From positions 1 to 40,009 of IMG/VR virus record IMGVR_UViG_3300045110_000131: 40,009 nucleotides of DNA; one strand, 5' to 3'. This document shows, one piece after another, positions 23,177-30,747 of this stretch (its first letter is position 1; each line of letters begins with the position of its first letter). This stretch comes from a virus. The notes beneath the pieces are model-generated. The model saw only the letters and a list, made by a program, of their open reading frames with translations, did not search any database and was not told where the DNA came from. The translations under genes and the position numbers were made by a program.

Positions 23177-23728
23177 TCATCTGAGATAGGTTTCTCCTGC
23201 GTCCTGACGGGCAAGCAGAGCCTTGAGGTATTTCGAGGCTGGCCGCGGAGGCGTCTTGAGAGGTGGCGGCTTGCCTTGGGCCACGGCCTCGTCCATGCGC
23301 TCGACGGCAGCCGTGGCAGCGGCAACCTCCTCTGCCGAGGGTTTGTATTTGCCGCGATTGTCCTCGGGGTCATAGCCCAGCTCGCGCATAACCTGCTCTT
23401 TGCGGGTTTCGGGTGGTGGCATTGGTGGGTCATTGTCGAAATCGAAGCGCCGGTAAGTCGTATGAGCCGACTTGAATTGGTTCTTGCGGTTTCTTTCCTC
23501 CTCGAGCCGATCAGCCTCGGCTTTCAGACAATCGACAATATCGGCGATCGAGGGGAGAAACTTGCACCGCGCAGCCACGCCGGTTCGTGGATTGATGACG
23601 ATTTCGAGTTCACCGAATGAAAGACCAGCCAGATATTCCGCGAAGGCCAGCAAATATTCAGGGGATGCCTTGCCGTAATCGGGGTAATTCGACAATATTC
23701 GCTTGGCCATTTCTTTCGCGCCCTTCAT
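23177..23728 (-). CDS. Replication-associated hypothetical protein, possible loader
   Basis: 183 residues from ATG 23728 (in-frame ATGs at 23821 and 23710 are alternatives; the first would overlap the upstream gene by 164 bp). The middle contains LAGLSFGELEIVINPRTGV, then CKFLPSIADIVDCL, a block I know from proteins next to phage replication initiators in alphaproteobacterial phages. A charged coiled segment (ADRLEEERNRKN) and a Pro-rich C-terminus follow. Role as a helicase-loader partner is inferred from context. Confidence 0.5.
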   Translation of the reverse strand: MKGAKEMAKRILSNYPDYGKASPEYLLAFAEYLAGLSFGELEIVINPRTGVAARCKFLPSIADIVDCLKAEADRLEEERNRKNQFKSAHTTYRRFDFDNDPPMPPPETRKEQVMRELGYDPEDNRGKYKPSAEEVAAATAAVERMDEAVAQGKPPPLKTPPRPASKYLKALLARQDAGETYLR

Positions 23729-24353
23729 TTTCTCGGCGTTCGGCCTCGGCAATGACGGCATCGACTTTAGCCCATCCGTCGGCAATTGACCCTGGTTTGT
23801 GACCGTTGGGAGCTTGTCCATTGGTGTGACCTTTCATGCGCCGAAGCTGGTTGCGGAATGTGGCTTGCCAGTCGAGTTTGGTCCCACGAGATCCAGGAAC
23901 GCCCCGCCAGTAATCACAGAACTCCTCGAAGGCCTGTTGGGAAGCGGCCCGTGAAAGCAGCAGTTTTTCTGCTAGTTCGGCGCAACTGGCGTCTGGCTCG
24001 AAGTCGATCGGCAATCGTGTTCCCCTAGAAGGAAGGGGTTTTGAGGCGATGGGGGGTGGGGGGGTTCTTTCTTCCTTTCTTTCTAAACCTTCTCCAGAAG
24101 TAAGAGAAGAAAGGGTATTATCCTCTACGCGCGAGAGCGTTATATCGGCGTTACTGTAACGCCTTTGTAACGTCTCTGTAACGTCATTGTCGCCGTTACG
24201 GTGACGCTCTCTGTAACGTCTTTGTCGCTCGGCTGTGACCGATCGGCGCCTCTCCAATCCTTGAAGCTCAGCAGCAAGGAAAAGTATCGCTTCTCTCATA
24301 GCCGGTTCGGGCATACGGGCGATACGTTGGAGGGTTTCGGCGTCTAGGGGCAT
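23658..24353 (-). CDS. Replisome organiser-like DNA replication protein
   Basis: 231 residues from ATG 24353; the longer frame to 24587 would overlap the GcrA gene and starts with a poor sequence. The N-terminus (PLDAETLQRIARMPEPAMREA) is helical. A basic RQRRYRERHRNG region follows, then a disordered linker, then FCDYWRGVPGSRGTKLDWQA and FRNQLRR. The last block (usual form: F-DYW---PG--G-KLDW-ATWRNW-R) is typical of the C-terminal part of phage replication initiators such as DnaT-like proteins. It should recruit the host helicase to the phage origin; no origin was identified. Confidence 0.65.
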   Translation of the reverse strand: MPLDAETLQRIARMPEPAMREAILFLAAELQGLERRRSVTAERQRRYRERHRNGDNDVTETLQRRYSNADITLSRVEDNTLSSLTSGEGLERKEERTPPPPIASKPLPSRGTRLPIDFEPDASCAELAEKLLLSRAASQQAFEEFCDYWRGVPGSRGTKLDWQATFRNQLRRMKGHTNGQAPNGHKPGSIADGWAKVDAVIAEAERRENEGRERNGQANIVELPRLRQGIP

Positions 24354-24444
24354 TAGTCCGTCTTTCTGCCGTTCATGGCCTAGCTCGGACGGAATACGAG
24401 CAGGGGGATCAGACCTTTTCGGCCAGAACGGTTTGATATTGCTA

Positions 24445-25008
24445 TCATGGCGGGGGCCGTTTTGCAAGAGGCTGAAACACCCGCAAGGCATGTGCAGCAC
24501 ACCATGAGGAGAAGCCTTGAACCGGAGCGCCGCAGAACAGATGATGGTCACCGCTGGAGCTGGTGGCAAACCGGCATTGCCTGTCATTCAGATCCAGAAT
24601 ATGGAATGCCCCGCCAAGGGCCTTGGGAGGCTCAGGAATGGCCTTGGGCTTTCTGGGCTTGCGAGGCCTTGGGGCTGCTATGGAGCCGTCCAGCGAGGCC
24701 AGGGAGGGCGTCTCGCGCCTGCTGGGGGAGGGGCGGAAGTGGGAGGGCGGAGGGCGGCGCATTCCGAGCTTGATCCGGGCGCGGTGAACCATGCCACAGA
24801 CCGCATTGCGGGTAATGTGAAACCGTAGCGCAATGGTCGAGGAAGAGAGGCCTTCCTTGTCCTGCAGGGTGACGAAATGCTTGGCCAGCTCGAGGCATTC
24901 GGCCTTGTTCCTAGGCTTGAACTCACCCGAAAGAACGCCAGCCTTGCGCTTCTCGGCTATGGCGAGGTCATATGAAGCCTTGGCGTCCTGTTCCCAGTCG
25001 TAGGTCAT
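24445..25008 (-). CDS. GcrA-like transcriptional regulator
   Basis: 187 residues. Residues 53-84 form a helix-turn-helix (LSSSTIALRFHITRNAVCGMV) followed by HRARIKLG, matching the GcrA N-terminal domain. Residues 137-181 carry LDLNDRQCRF, FCGAPV, WCAAH and VFQP, with Cys145, Cys159, Cys170 and His173 placed as in the GcrA C-terminal domain. In Caulobacter, GcrA binds DNA methylated at GANTC and sigma-70 RNA polymerase. A Pro-rich linker joins the two parts. The ATG overlaps the methyltransferase stop as ATGA, so the two are translationally coupled. Confidence 0.75.
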   Translation of the reverse strand: MTYDWEQDAKASYDLAIAEKRKAGVLSGEFKPRNKAECLELAKHFVTLQDKEGLSSSTIALRFHITRNAVCGMVHRARIKLGMRRPPPSHFRPSPSRRETPSLASLDGSIAAPRPRKPRKPKAIPEPPKALGGAFHILDLNDRQCRFATSSSGDHHLFCGAPVQGFSSWCAAHALRVFQPLAKRPPP

Positions 25009-25901
25009 TCGGCCGCCTCGAGCATGTCGAACAGTCCGACGCCATCAGCCTCAACCGATTGCAAATGTCTGACTGCGTGTTGCCAGTAGGTTTCTTTCAG
25101 CTCGATCCCGATAAATCGGCGCTTGAGTTTCGTGGCGATATATCCCTCGCTGCCAATGCCCATGAATGGGCTCAGAACTACATCTTTGGGGTTACTCCAG
25201 AGGATGACGGCCCGCTCGATCAGGTCGATTTGCAGTGGACAAAGATGGCGCTCATCCTTGGCTTCCTTGGCCATGCGCACGTTGAGCGTGTTAGTCTGAT
25301 TGATGTCCATCCAGACCGGCGAGGCCCACTTTTGCCATTGCGTGACGGGAAATTCGGCTGGCTTCTGGCCGACTGGTTCGGTGTTCTCGCCCTCATTGCG
25401 GAATACCAGCAAGTAATCCGGCATTCCGGCGCGGCTTTTGGTGCTGTCCTTCTGCAATTGCTTGTAAAGCAGCCCGAGCGCCTTGGTTCGGGTCATTTCG
25501 ACTACGGGGTCTTTCCAGACTGTAATCCGACTATGAAGGGTCCAACCATGTTCCTCATGGGCGCGGATAATGTCGCCGGAAAAATCCCGAATGCCTAGCT
25601 TGCCGTCCTTCCACTTACGAAATGGAAGATCGGAGCAATGAACCGCCGAAAGCCGCCCAGGCTTAGTGACGCGAGCCATTTCCTTGATCAGGAATTTGTA
25701 ATGCTCGAAGAACTGGCCATCCGATGAACTATTGCCCATGTCGGCTTCCGAATCGGAATAGACGAAAAGATCACCGAAAGGCGGGCTATAAACGCTGAAT
25801 CCTATCGAGGCGTCCGGCAATTGCCGCGCCACGTCGACGCAATCTCCGTGAAATGCCGTAAACCTGTCGCCCGATACTTGCCCCAGACATTTCACAACCA
25901 T
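25005..25901 (-). CDS. DNA methyltransferase with SPPF motif (N4-cytosine or N6-adenine)
   Basis: 298 residues. The catalytic motif IV, YSPPFG, is at 38-43 and the SAM-binding FMGIGS at 246-251. Motif IV before motif I is the beta-class order. SPP-type motifs are more usual in N4-cytosine enzymes than the DPPY of N6-adenine enzymes such as CcrM, so this is unlikely to be a CcrM copy. No nuclease gene lies beside it. It overlaps the helicase gene by 10 bp and the GcrA gene by 4 bp. The role could be protection from host restriction or marking of phage DNA for regulation. Confidence 0.8.
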   Translation of the reverse strand: MVVKCLGQVSGDRFTAFHGDCVDVARQLPDASIGFSVYSPPFGDLFVYSDSEADMGNSSSDGQFFEHYKFLIKEMARVTKPGRLSAVHCSDLPFRKWKDGKLGIRDFSGDIIRAHEEHGWTLHSRITVWKDPVVEMTRTKALGLLYKQLQKDSTKSRAGMPDYLLVFRNEGENTEPVGQKPAEFPVTQWQKWASPVWMDINQTNTLNVRMAKEAKDERHLCPLQIDLIERAVILWSNPKDVVLSPFMGIGSEGYIATKLKRRFIGIELKETYWQHAVRHLQSVEADGVGLFDMLEAAE

Positions 25902-27253
25902 GATGGCAATTCCCCCTCGAATGTTGGATTATAGGCGATCTTCTTGGCGCTCGCCCGGCCCACGTTGCGTTGCATCGCGGTGGCCATGGCGTATTTCATG
26001 CGGGCATGATCGGCGGCCTTGCGGTCGATGACCCGCCCGATCTGATCCTCGCCCTCGGCCACGATCACATGGACGTTGACGGGCTTGTGCTGCCCGAAGC
26101 GCCAGCAGCGCCTAACCGATTGATACCATGCCTCGTAAGAGAACGTCCGGCCCACATAAGCCATGTTGTGGCAGTGCTGCAGGTTGAGCCCTTGGCCGCC
26201 GATCGACGGCTTGGTGATCATGATGCGGGCGTGACCCAAGGCGAAGCTTTCTAGCGCATCTTCCTTTTTCTCGATCGGCATCGAGCCCCGGACCTCGACG
26301 GCGCCGGGCAAGCGCTTCTTGAGCGCGTCGGCTTCGAGATCGGTATCGCACCAGAACAGCCAATAGTCGTCGGTGAGCAAAGATGCCGCGAGATCGGCGC
26401 GCGCCTCCGTGGTCTGCCGTTTGATGTCAAACATATTCGTTGCCGAAACGTCAGTCACGAATAGCGAGCCGTCCATGGGTTTGATCGTGGTGCCGTAGGT
26501 TCTGTGGCGGACGATATTGAGCGGCGGCAGATTGTAGCTATCGCCCGGAAATCCCAAGTCCTCGGGATGCTGCGCCATGCGGGACCATGAGGCCATCCAG
26601 TCCCAGAAGTCCTGCTCGGCGTGTTTCTTGAGCCGCCACTGTTGCGAGGCCTCGGCGGTGTCGTTGATAAACCAGCGCATGAGCATTTCGTTGGCTGGCA
26701 TGATCCCAAGGAAATCCGATTGCTGGCCCAATTCCATATGGTCGTTCGGCGCCGGCGTAGCGGTGGCGCACATGCGGAAGCGATGGGCGGCAAAAGCGTC
26801 TATCAGGGCGCCGGCCATCTTGCCGCCGAAGCTCTTGAGAATGCCCGCCTCATCGAGGGAAACCACTCCAAACGCATCGGGGTCCAGCTTTTCGAGGCGA
26901 TCGTAATTGCAGATGTTGATCCCTGGCTTGGCTTGTGCCTGGTCACGGATCACGCGGGCATCATAGCCAAGATGCAGGGCCTCCCGCTCGATCTGGCGGG
27001 CAACGGCGAGCGGTGTTAGAATAAGCGCCATGCCATTCGATTGTTCCGCGCATTGCTTGGCCCATTCGAGCTGGCAGCGGGTTTTCCCAAGGCCGGTATC
27101 GAGATAGAGGCCAGTGCGTCCCTGTCGAATTGCAAAGGCCACGCAAGCCTGTTGGAAGTTGGCAAGGTGATCGGGGAGGGGAGACGGCTCAAAACCGCTA
27201 GCATGGGCGCGAGGGGCCTTGGCGGCCAGGAACCTGCTATATTCCGGGTTCAT
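25892..27253 (-). CDS. SNF2/DEAD-type DNA helicase
   Basis: 453 residues from ATG 27253, overlapping the HTH stop as ATGA (a TTG at 27280 is an unlikely longer start). Walker A is TGLGKT at 53-58, Walker B DEAG at 134-137, motif III-like ATATPAPN near 163-170, and the helicase C-terminal lobe ends with QSVRRCWRFGQ at 378-388, the SNF2-type motif VI. It should be a double-stranded DNA translocase or remodeller used in phage replication. Similar helicase-methyltransferase pairs occur in other phages. Confidence 0.8.
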   Translation of the reverse strand: MNPEYSRFLAAKAPRAHASGFEPSPLPDHLANFQQACVAFAIRQGRTGLYLDTGLGKTRCQLEWAKQCAEQSNGMALILTPLAVARQIEREALHLGYDARVIRDQAQAKPGINICNYDRLEKLDPDAFGVVSLDEAGILKSFGGKMAGALIDAFAAHRFRMCATATPAPNDHMELGQQSDFLGIMPANEMLMRWFINDTAEASQQWRLKKHAEQDFWDWMASWSRMAQHPEDLGFPGDSYNLPPLNIVRHRTYGTTIKPMDGSLFVTDVSATNMFDIKRQTTEARADLAASLLTDDYWLFWCDTDLEADALKKRLPGAVEVRGSMPIEKKEDALESFALGHARIMITKPSIGGQGLNLQHCHNMAYVGRTFSYEAWYQSVRRCWRFGQHKPVNVHVIVAEGEDQIGRVIDRKAADHARMKYAMATAMQRNVGRASAKKIAYNPTFEGELPSWL

Positions 27254-27453
27254 GACGCCATTTTCCTCTTGCTCACCCAATCAGTGAGGGAAACAGCCCC
27301 TTGGGTGAACTGTTGGATTTTGAGAATGATCCGCGCCGAGGGGATATATTCTCCGTGGCGGTATCTGGTTACCAGCGACCGATCAATGTCGATTGCATCC
27401 GCCAGCTCGCGGTCTGTGAGGTTGTTGGCTTCCATGTAGATGCGGAGGTTCAT
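27250..27453 (-). CDS. Small HTH protein, Cro/repressor-like
   Basis: 67 residues from ATG 27453 (a GTG at 27489 would add 12 residues; neither has a clear ribosome site). It is nearly all helix-turn-helix: NNLTDRELADAIDIDRSLVTRY, then RHGEYIPSARI and QQFTQGAVSLTDW, the layout of XRE-family phage regulators. It is divergent from the + strand block and adjacent to palindromic sites, so it probably binds them. No second repressor or integrase is present. Confidence 0.7.
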   Translation of the reverse strand: MNLRIYMEANNLTDRELADAIDIDRSLVTRYRHGEYIPSARIILKIQQFTQGAVSLTDWVSKRKMAS

Positions 27454-27483
27454 TTCACGATACTGGCAAATTATTTCGTGCTT

Positions 27484-27537
27484 GTCCACACTTTTTTATT
27501 GACGGGCCATGGGAAAGGTGTAGTGTGGGGTCACACA
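27484..27537 (+). promoter_or_regulatory. Divergent control region: promoter and putative operators
   Basis: TTGACG at 27499-27504 and TAGTGT at 27521-27526 (16-base spacer) form a weak sigma-70-like promoter reading into the + strand genes. GTGTG-GGGT-CACAC at 27524-27537 is a perfect 5-bp inverted repeat over the -10 and start point. The motif AGTGTGG recurs in inverted orientation at 27486-27492, just before the HTH gene. Two related sites flanking a promoter suggest repressor binding. No equally good - strand promoter was seen. Confidence 0.5.
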
Positions 27538-27551
27538 AGAGGGAACACGCC

Positions 27552-27707
27552 ATGACACAGAAAGAAAGATTGATCGGCGCTCTAGCTCATGCGCTTGATG
27601 AAATTCATAATCCGGGAGCGGCTCACGCCCAAGGCGTGGACATATTGAAGATGATTAATACCGTGCTTTATGAAGCAACCAAACTGCCGCAATTCAAGCA
27701 GGAATAA
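27552..27707 (+). CDS. Small hypothetical protein, first gene of the + strand block
   Basis: 51 residues from ATG 27552, with GAGGGAAC upstream. It starts MTQKERLIGALAHALDEIH and is helical, with no motif recognised. An in-frame GTG at 27525 lies inside the putative operator and is unlikely. As the first gene after the promoter it is the most likely to be expressed at once on infection. The function is unknown. Confidence 0.6.
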   Translation: MTQKERLIGALAHALDEIHNPGAAHAQGVDILKMINTVLYEATKLPQFKQE

Positions 27708-27709
27708 TC

Positions 27710-28483
27710 ATGACCATGCAATTCGAGATCACCCCGACAATCGCCGCCAAGGTTCTGGAAGTCGTAGACGCTGGCCTTGTGAGTGGCGTCGGTGAACCGG
27801 TCCCCGGTCAGATGTGCGTCGAAGCCGCCGTATGTTACGCCATGGGGCTGCCTCACGGCGATGACCCAGAGTGTGTGTCTCGCGCTTTGCGGTCACTCAA
27901 GATCAAACTTAACGATAGCAACTGGTCATCCGATGCAATGCGGGCCAAGGGGCTCCGTCGTCTCGCGCTGATCCAGCTTGGCAGCCGTAATGCGCTTGAT
28001 GACAAGGAGTTTGTCCGCCGCCTAGTCAAGTTGGCAATCGGCAAACAGGTTCCTATCGCGCTCCGGGCAGCCGCTTCAATTCATCCCGATAGCAACCATA
28101 AAGCTGCGCTTCTTAATGCGGCGGCCCGCTGCGAGAAGGAAAAGACGAGAGCCGCCGCCGCCGCCGCCTACGCCGCCGCCGACGCCGCCTACGCCGCCGA
28201 CGCCGCCTACGCCGCCTACGCCGCCGACGCCGCCTACGCCGCCGCCGACGCCGCCGCCTACGCCGCCGACGCCGCCGACGCCGCCTACGCCGCCGACGCC
28301 GCCGACGCCGCCGCCGACGCCGCCGCCGACGCCGCCTACACCGCCGCCGCCGTCGCCGCCGACGGCGACGCCGCCGCTCGTGACAAAATTCTTTCCGAAT
28401 TTGCCGAGGACGTTGTGCAAATCCTCATCGCCATGAATGTCCCAGGCGTTCAATGGCTCGAACTCGCTCCATTGGCAGCTTGA
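27710..28483 (+). CDS. Phage protein with conserved N-domain and Ala-rich repeat tail
   Basis: 257 residues. The first 140 form a conserved domain I recognise from early regions of many phages and prophages: AGLVSGVGEPVPGQMCVEAA, CYAMGLPHGDDP and GLRRLALIQLGS. Residues 148-220 are almost only Ala with regularly placed Tyr and Asp (AAYAADAA units), from a GCC-rich tract. The last 35 residues are ordinary sequence. The frame is right because the conserved domain and the tail share it. Function unknown. The tract may vary in copy number. Confidence 0.75.
   Translation: MTMQFEITPTIAAKVLEVVDAGLVSGVGEPVPGQMCVEAAVCYAMGLPHGDDPECVSRALRSLKIKLNDSNWSSDAMRAKGLRRLALIQLGSRNALDDKEFVRRLVKLAIGKQVPIALRAAASIHPDSNHKAALLNAAARCEKEKTRAAAAAAYAAADAAYAADAAYAAYAADAAYAAADAAAYAADAADAAYAADAADAAADAAADAAYTAAAVAADGDAAARDKILSEFAEDVVQILIAMNVPGVQWLELAPLAA
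28151..28376 (+). repeat. GCC-rich tandem repeat array (Ala/Asp/Tyr codons)
   Basis: About 225 bp made almost wholly of GCC, GAC and TAC codons in irregular 12-15-base units. It reads as Ala-rich, Pro/Thr-rich or (antisense) Gly/Val-rich protein in different frames. Slippage is likely and short-read assembly may have misjudged its length. Confidence 0.9.
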
Positions 28484-28491
28484 GGCACACC

Positions 28492-28827
28492 ATGACAATG
28501 CAAATCGACTTGGAGCTCGACCTCGAACTGAAGCGCGGGGATAACGTCACACTCATGCAGGGCGAGGCAACAGTGACCATTGAATATGACTATGACGGCG
28601 GTTCACTCGATTGGGAGCCCATACAGTTCGTATTCGAGGAAGGCCGCGCTCCCTTCCCCGTTCGCAAGGTTTTCATCGAGCGCGGTGATCCGTTATTCGG
28701 CGTGTTCAAGGATTGCCTTGATCGTGAGCGCATCGAGCAGAAGATTTGGGAAGAGAACGAGGCATATCAGGCCGAATGCCGAGCTGAAGGTCGGCAGGCT
28801 GACAATGATTATGAATGGAGCCGCTGA
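28492..28827 (+). CDS. Acidic hypothetical protein (111 aa)
   Basis: 111 residues from ATG 28492, eight bases after the previous stop. It begins with an acidic beta pattern (IDLELDLELKRGDNVTLMQG) and ends in an acidic helical tail with paired Glu, Asp and Arg. No cysteine cluster, membrane segment or enzyme motif. Very acidic small early proteins often bind host nucleic-acid-handling proteins, but nothing here proves it. Confidence 0.6.
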   Translation: MTMQIDLELDLELKRGDNVTLMQGEATVTIEYDYDGGSLDWEPIQFVFEEGRAPFPVRKVFIERGDPLFGVFKDCLDRERIEQKIWEENEAYQAECRAEGRQADNDYEWSR

Positions 28828-28828
28828 C

Positions 28829-29170
28829 ATGACCGCCTCTCTCACCCCAGACGAGATTGCCGAACTCGAACAGATCAGCTTGAAGCTCGGAGACATCGCC
28901 AAACGGCTGTTGATCATCGGCAAGAATAACGAATTTCCATCCGTGGCGGGCCTCCTCGCCACGGTAACCGGCGGGTCGCCCCCCAGTACCGCGTCTGCGG
29001 CTCGCCGGTCCCCTTTAGATGATCTCGCGGAGCGGATGATGGGGCCAAGGGAAAACCCGCTTCATCCGATGTTCCGCGATCACAATTGTTGGCGATGCGA
29101 CAGCGGCAAAACACGGTGTGTCGTCGGAAATCCCAGCAATTGCGAATATCCACATGCAAGGAACGATTAG
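28829..29170 (+). CDS. Hypothetical protein with Cys-rich C-terminus (113 aa)
   Basis: 113 residues from ATG 28829, one base after the previous stop. The N-terminal half is helical (TPDEIAELEQISLKLGDIAK). The C-terminus has CWRCDSGKTRC and NCEYPH, enough Cys and His to bind one zinc ion. An upstream start at 28580 would overlap the previous gene fully and is rejected. The function is unknown. Confidence 0.55.
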   Translation: MTASLTPDEIAELEQISLKLGDIAKRLLIIGKNNEFPSVAGLLATVTGGSPPSTASAARRSPLDDLAERMMGPRENPLHPMFRDHNCWRCDSGKTRCVVGNPSNCEYPHARND

Positions 29171-29173
29171 ACC

Positions 29174-29341
29174 ATGGCCGCAAATCTTGTCCAGATCGCC
29201 GCTGTTCTTACCCCGGTTTCAGCGGCCTATGATTACCTCATTCAGGCTGAGGTAATGAACGGAGACGAACGACAGCGCCATTTCGACAAGGCGGTTTCCT
29301 GTCTTAGAAGTGCAATTGAGAATGCGGAGAAGCAGTCATGA
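29174..29341 (+). CDS. Small helical hypothetical protein (55 aa)
   Basis: 55 residues from ATG 29174 to a TGA that overlaps the next gene's ATG (ATGA). It is Ala-rich and helical (LVQIAAVLTPVSAAYDYL), with a charged C-terminal half. The tight spacing on both sides is the main evidence. The function is unknown. Confidence 0.55.
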   Translation: MAANLVQIAAVLTPVSAAYDYLIQAEVMNGDERQRHFDKAVSCLRSAIENAEKQS

Positions 29342-30009
29342 CCGCCGAGAATACCAAAATCTGGGACCAGCTCAAGCGTGTTCCTCCCGAGCATCTGAAA
29401 GGCTTTCAGCGCAGCGGAGGCTTCCGAGGGACGGCTATCAAGCCAATGTGGACTATCCACAAGATGACGGAAGTATTTGGCCCCTGTGGCAAGGGCTGGG
29501 GTGTCGATAGGCCAGAGTTTCAAATTGTCACGGCTGGAAATGAACTTCTGGTATTTTGCACCGTAGCTCTTTGGCACGGTAACGTTGATGGACCTCGCAC
29601 TTATGGCGTGGGCGGCGACAAGGTATGCGTTGTGCAGTCAAACGGCCCACGCAACGACGACGAAGCCTTCAAGAAGGCCTACACTGACGCCATCACCAAC
29701 GCCTGCAAGATGATTGGTGCGGGCGCTGACGTACACATGGGCCTTTGGGACGGCAACAAATATGCCGACGACGTTAGCTCCGACATGGGCCTTGTCAATG
29801 GCACTCAGGGCACATCGAAGGCCGCCAGCCGCGATGATTATGCCAGACACGTCAAGGCTATTGAAAACTGCATGACGGTGACGGCTTTGCAGGCTTGGTT
29901 CAAAAATAATGGCGCCGAGGTGGACAAGCTGCCGACCGATTGGGTTGATGAACTGCGGATTGAATATTCCGATCGGATGAGCGAACTCAAGAAGCGAGCC
30001 GCCGCATGA
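29338..30009 (+). CDS. Candidate single-strand annealing or recombination protein
   Basis: 223 residues. It opens KIWDQLKRVPPEHLKGF, then RSGGFRGTAIKPMW, and has YGVGGDKV, DDEAFKKAYTDAITNACK and GADVHMGLWDGNKY. I associate this order (aromatic-rich beta region, then DEAFKKA-TDA-TNA) with phage DNA recombination proteins of the Rad52/ERF-like groups encoded beside NinB and single-strand-binding genes. A C-terminal helical segment follows. It lies three genes before a NinB-like gene. A precise subfamily could not be fixed. Confidence 0.55.
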   Translation: MTAENTKIWDQLKRVPPEHLKGFQRSGGFRGTAIKPMWTIHKMTEVFGPCGKGWGVDRPEFQIVTAGNELLVFCTVALWHGNVDGPRTYGVGGDKVCVVQSNGPRNDDEAFKKAYTDAITNACKMIGAGADVHMGLWDGNKYADDVSSDMGLVNGTQGTSKAASRDDYARHVKAIENCMTVTALQAWFKNNGAEVDKLPTDWVDELRIEYSDRMSELKKRAAA

Positions 30010-30173
30010 CGCATTATCTCACCAAAGGCCAATGGCTTCGCGCCGTCTATCTCTGGCATGGAGGCTGCGACACGTTCGAAATTGCCGAAGCCTTCGACGT
30101 ACCGGAAACGTTGATCTATTCCAAACTGCCAAAATGGCGGGAGCAGTTTCCAAATATCAGAGAAGCAGCATGA
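30006..30173 (+). CDS. Small HTH-like hypothetical protein (55 aa)
   Basis: 55 residues, ATGA overlap with the annealing-protein stop and again with the next gene. A possible helix-turn-helix spans YLWHGGCDTFEIAEAFDVPE followed by TLIYSKL. This pattern (a 'when to act' HTH like those of small phage or transposase accessory proteins) suggests DNA binding. No closer family identified. Confidence 0.55.
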   Translation: MTHYLTKGQWLRAVYLWHGGCDTFEIAEAFDVPETLIYSKLPKWREQFPNIREAA

Positions 30174-30349
30174 CCCCCGCAGCCTGCATCGCCGTGGTCT
30201 GCCTCGTGGCACCATCCGCGCCCGCTCCGAACCAATGGGAGCCACCACGGACATTCACCATCGTCACAGAGGTTCCGAAGGTGACAAATCCTAACTATGG
30301 CTGCACTTGGAACGCAAAAACCAAACTCTGGAGGGTGTGCCACAAATGA
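30170..30349 (+). CDS. Small secreted or membrane-anchored protein (59 aa)
   Basis: 59 residues. The N-terminus MTPAACIAVVCLVAPSAPAP resembles a short signal peptide with a hydrophobic core but few basic residues. The remaining part has two Cys (CTWNAKTKLWRVC) that could pair outside the cytoplasm. It overlaps both neighbours by 4 bp. An envelope role such as blocking superinfection is possible but unproven. Confidence 0.55.
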   Translation: MTPAACIAVVCLVAPSAPAPNQWEPPRTFTIVTEVPKVTNPNYGCTWNAKTKLWRVCHK

Positions 30350-30747
30350 GCCGAGCCGTTTTCTTCCTCGTGAGCAACGCGATCCGCTCGCACGTCAAGG
30401 AGCTGATCGACAAGCTCCCACATGATGCCCGCGTTGAAATGAAGATGCCCAAGCGCACCATTCCCCAGAATGACCGCATGTGGGCTATGCTGACGGACGT
30501 TTCCAGACAGGTGAAGCACCTGGGCCGCGTTTACAGGCCGGAAACCTGGAAGGCGCTTTTTATGGCGGACATGGGCCAGCAATGCCAATTCGTCCCGGCG
30601 CTCGATGGCAGTACGGTCATTCCGCTGGGCTATCGGTCGAGCGACCTTGGGGTTGCGGAAATGGCGGAATTGATAACGGCTATCGAGGAGTATGGCGTCA
30701 GACATGGTGTAATTTTCCATGAGCCGAAGATCGAGGGGGCTGCGTGA
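30346..30747 (+). CDS. ninB: NinB-like recombination protein
   Basis: 133 residues from ATG 30346. It contains KRTIPQNDRMWAMLTDVSRQ, then YRPETWKALFMADM and a C-terminal MAELITAIEEYGVRHGVIF. These are the conserved blocks of lambda NinB (Orf), which binds single-stranded DNA and helps recombination by replacing RecFOR. The length fits (about 140). It follows the annealing-type gene, forming a recombination module. It overlaps the GTG start of the next gene by 4 bp. Confidence 0.8.
   Translation: MSRAVFFLVSNAIRSHVKELIDKLPHDARVEMKMPKRTIPQNDRMWAMLTDVSRQVKHLGRVYRPETWKALFMADMGQQCQFVPALDGSTVIPLGYRSSDLGVAEMAELITAIEEYGVRHGVIFHEPKIEGAA

Noticed and set aside
23149-23433. N-terminal extension of the MSDW-type gene
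   Set aside because: It overlaps the replication-associated gene and is rich in Arg and Pro; a good ribosome site precedes ATG 23148.
24354-24587. N-terminal extension of the replisome-organiser gene
   Set aside because: It overlaps the GcrA gene by 143 bp, and the extension looks like antisense or out-of-frame sequence.
25005-25901. Methyltransferase as a phage CcrM
   Set aside because: The catalytic motif is SPPF, not the DPPY of CcrM-type adenine enzymes, and no CcrM C-terminal domain is seen.
28076-28498. Gly/Val-rich (-) and Pro/Thr-rich (+) frames over the GCC array
   Set aside because: They are other readings of the triplet repeat. Only the Ala-rich frame continues from the conserved N-domain.
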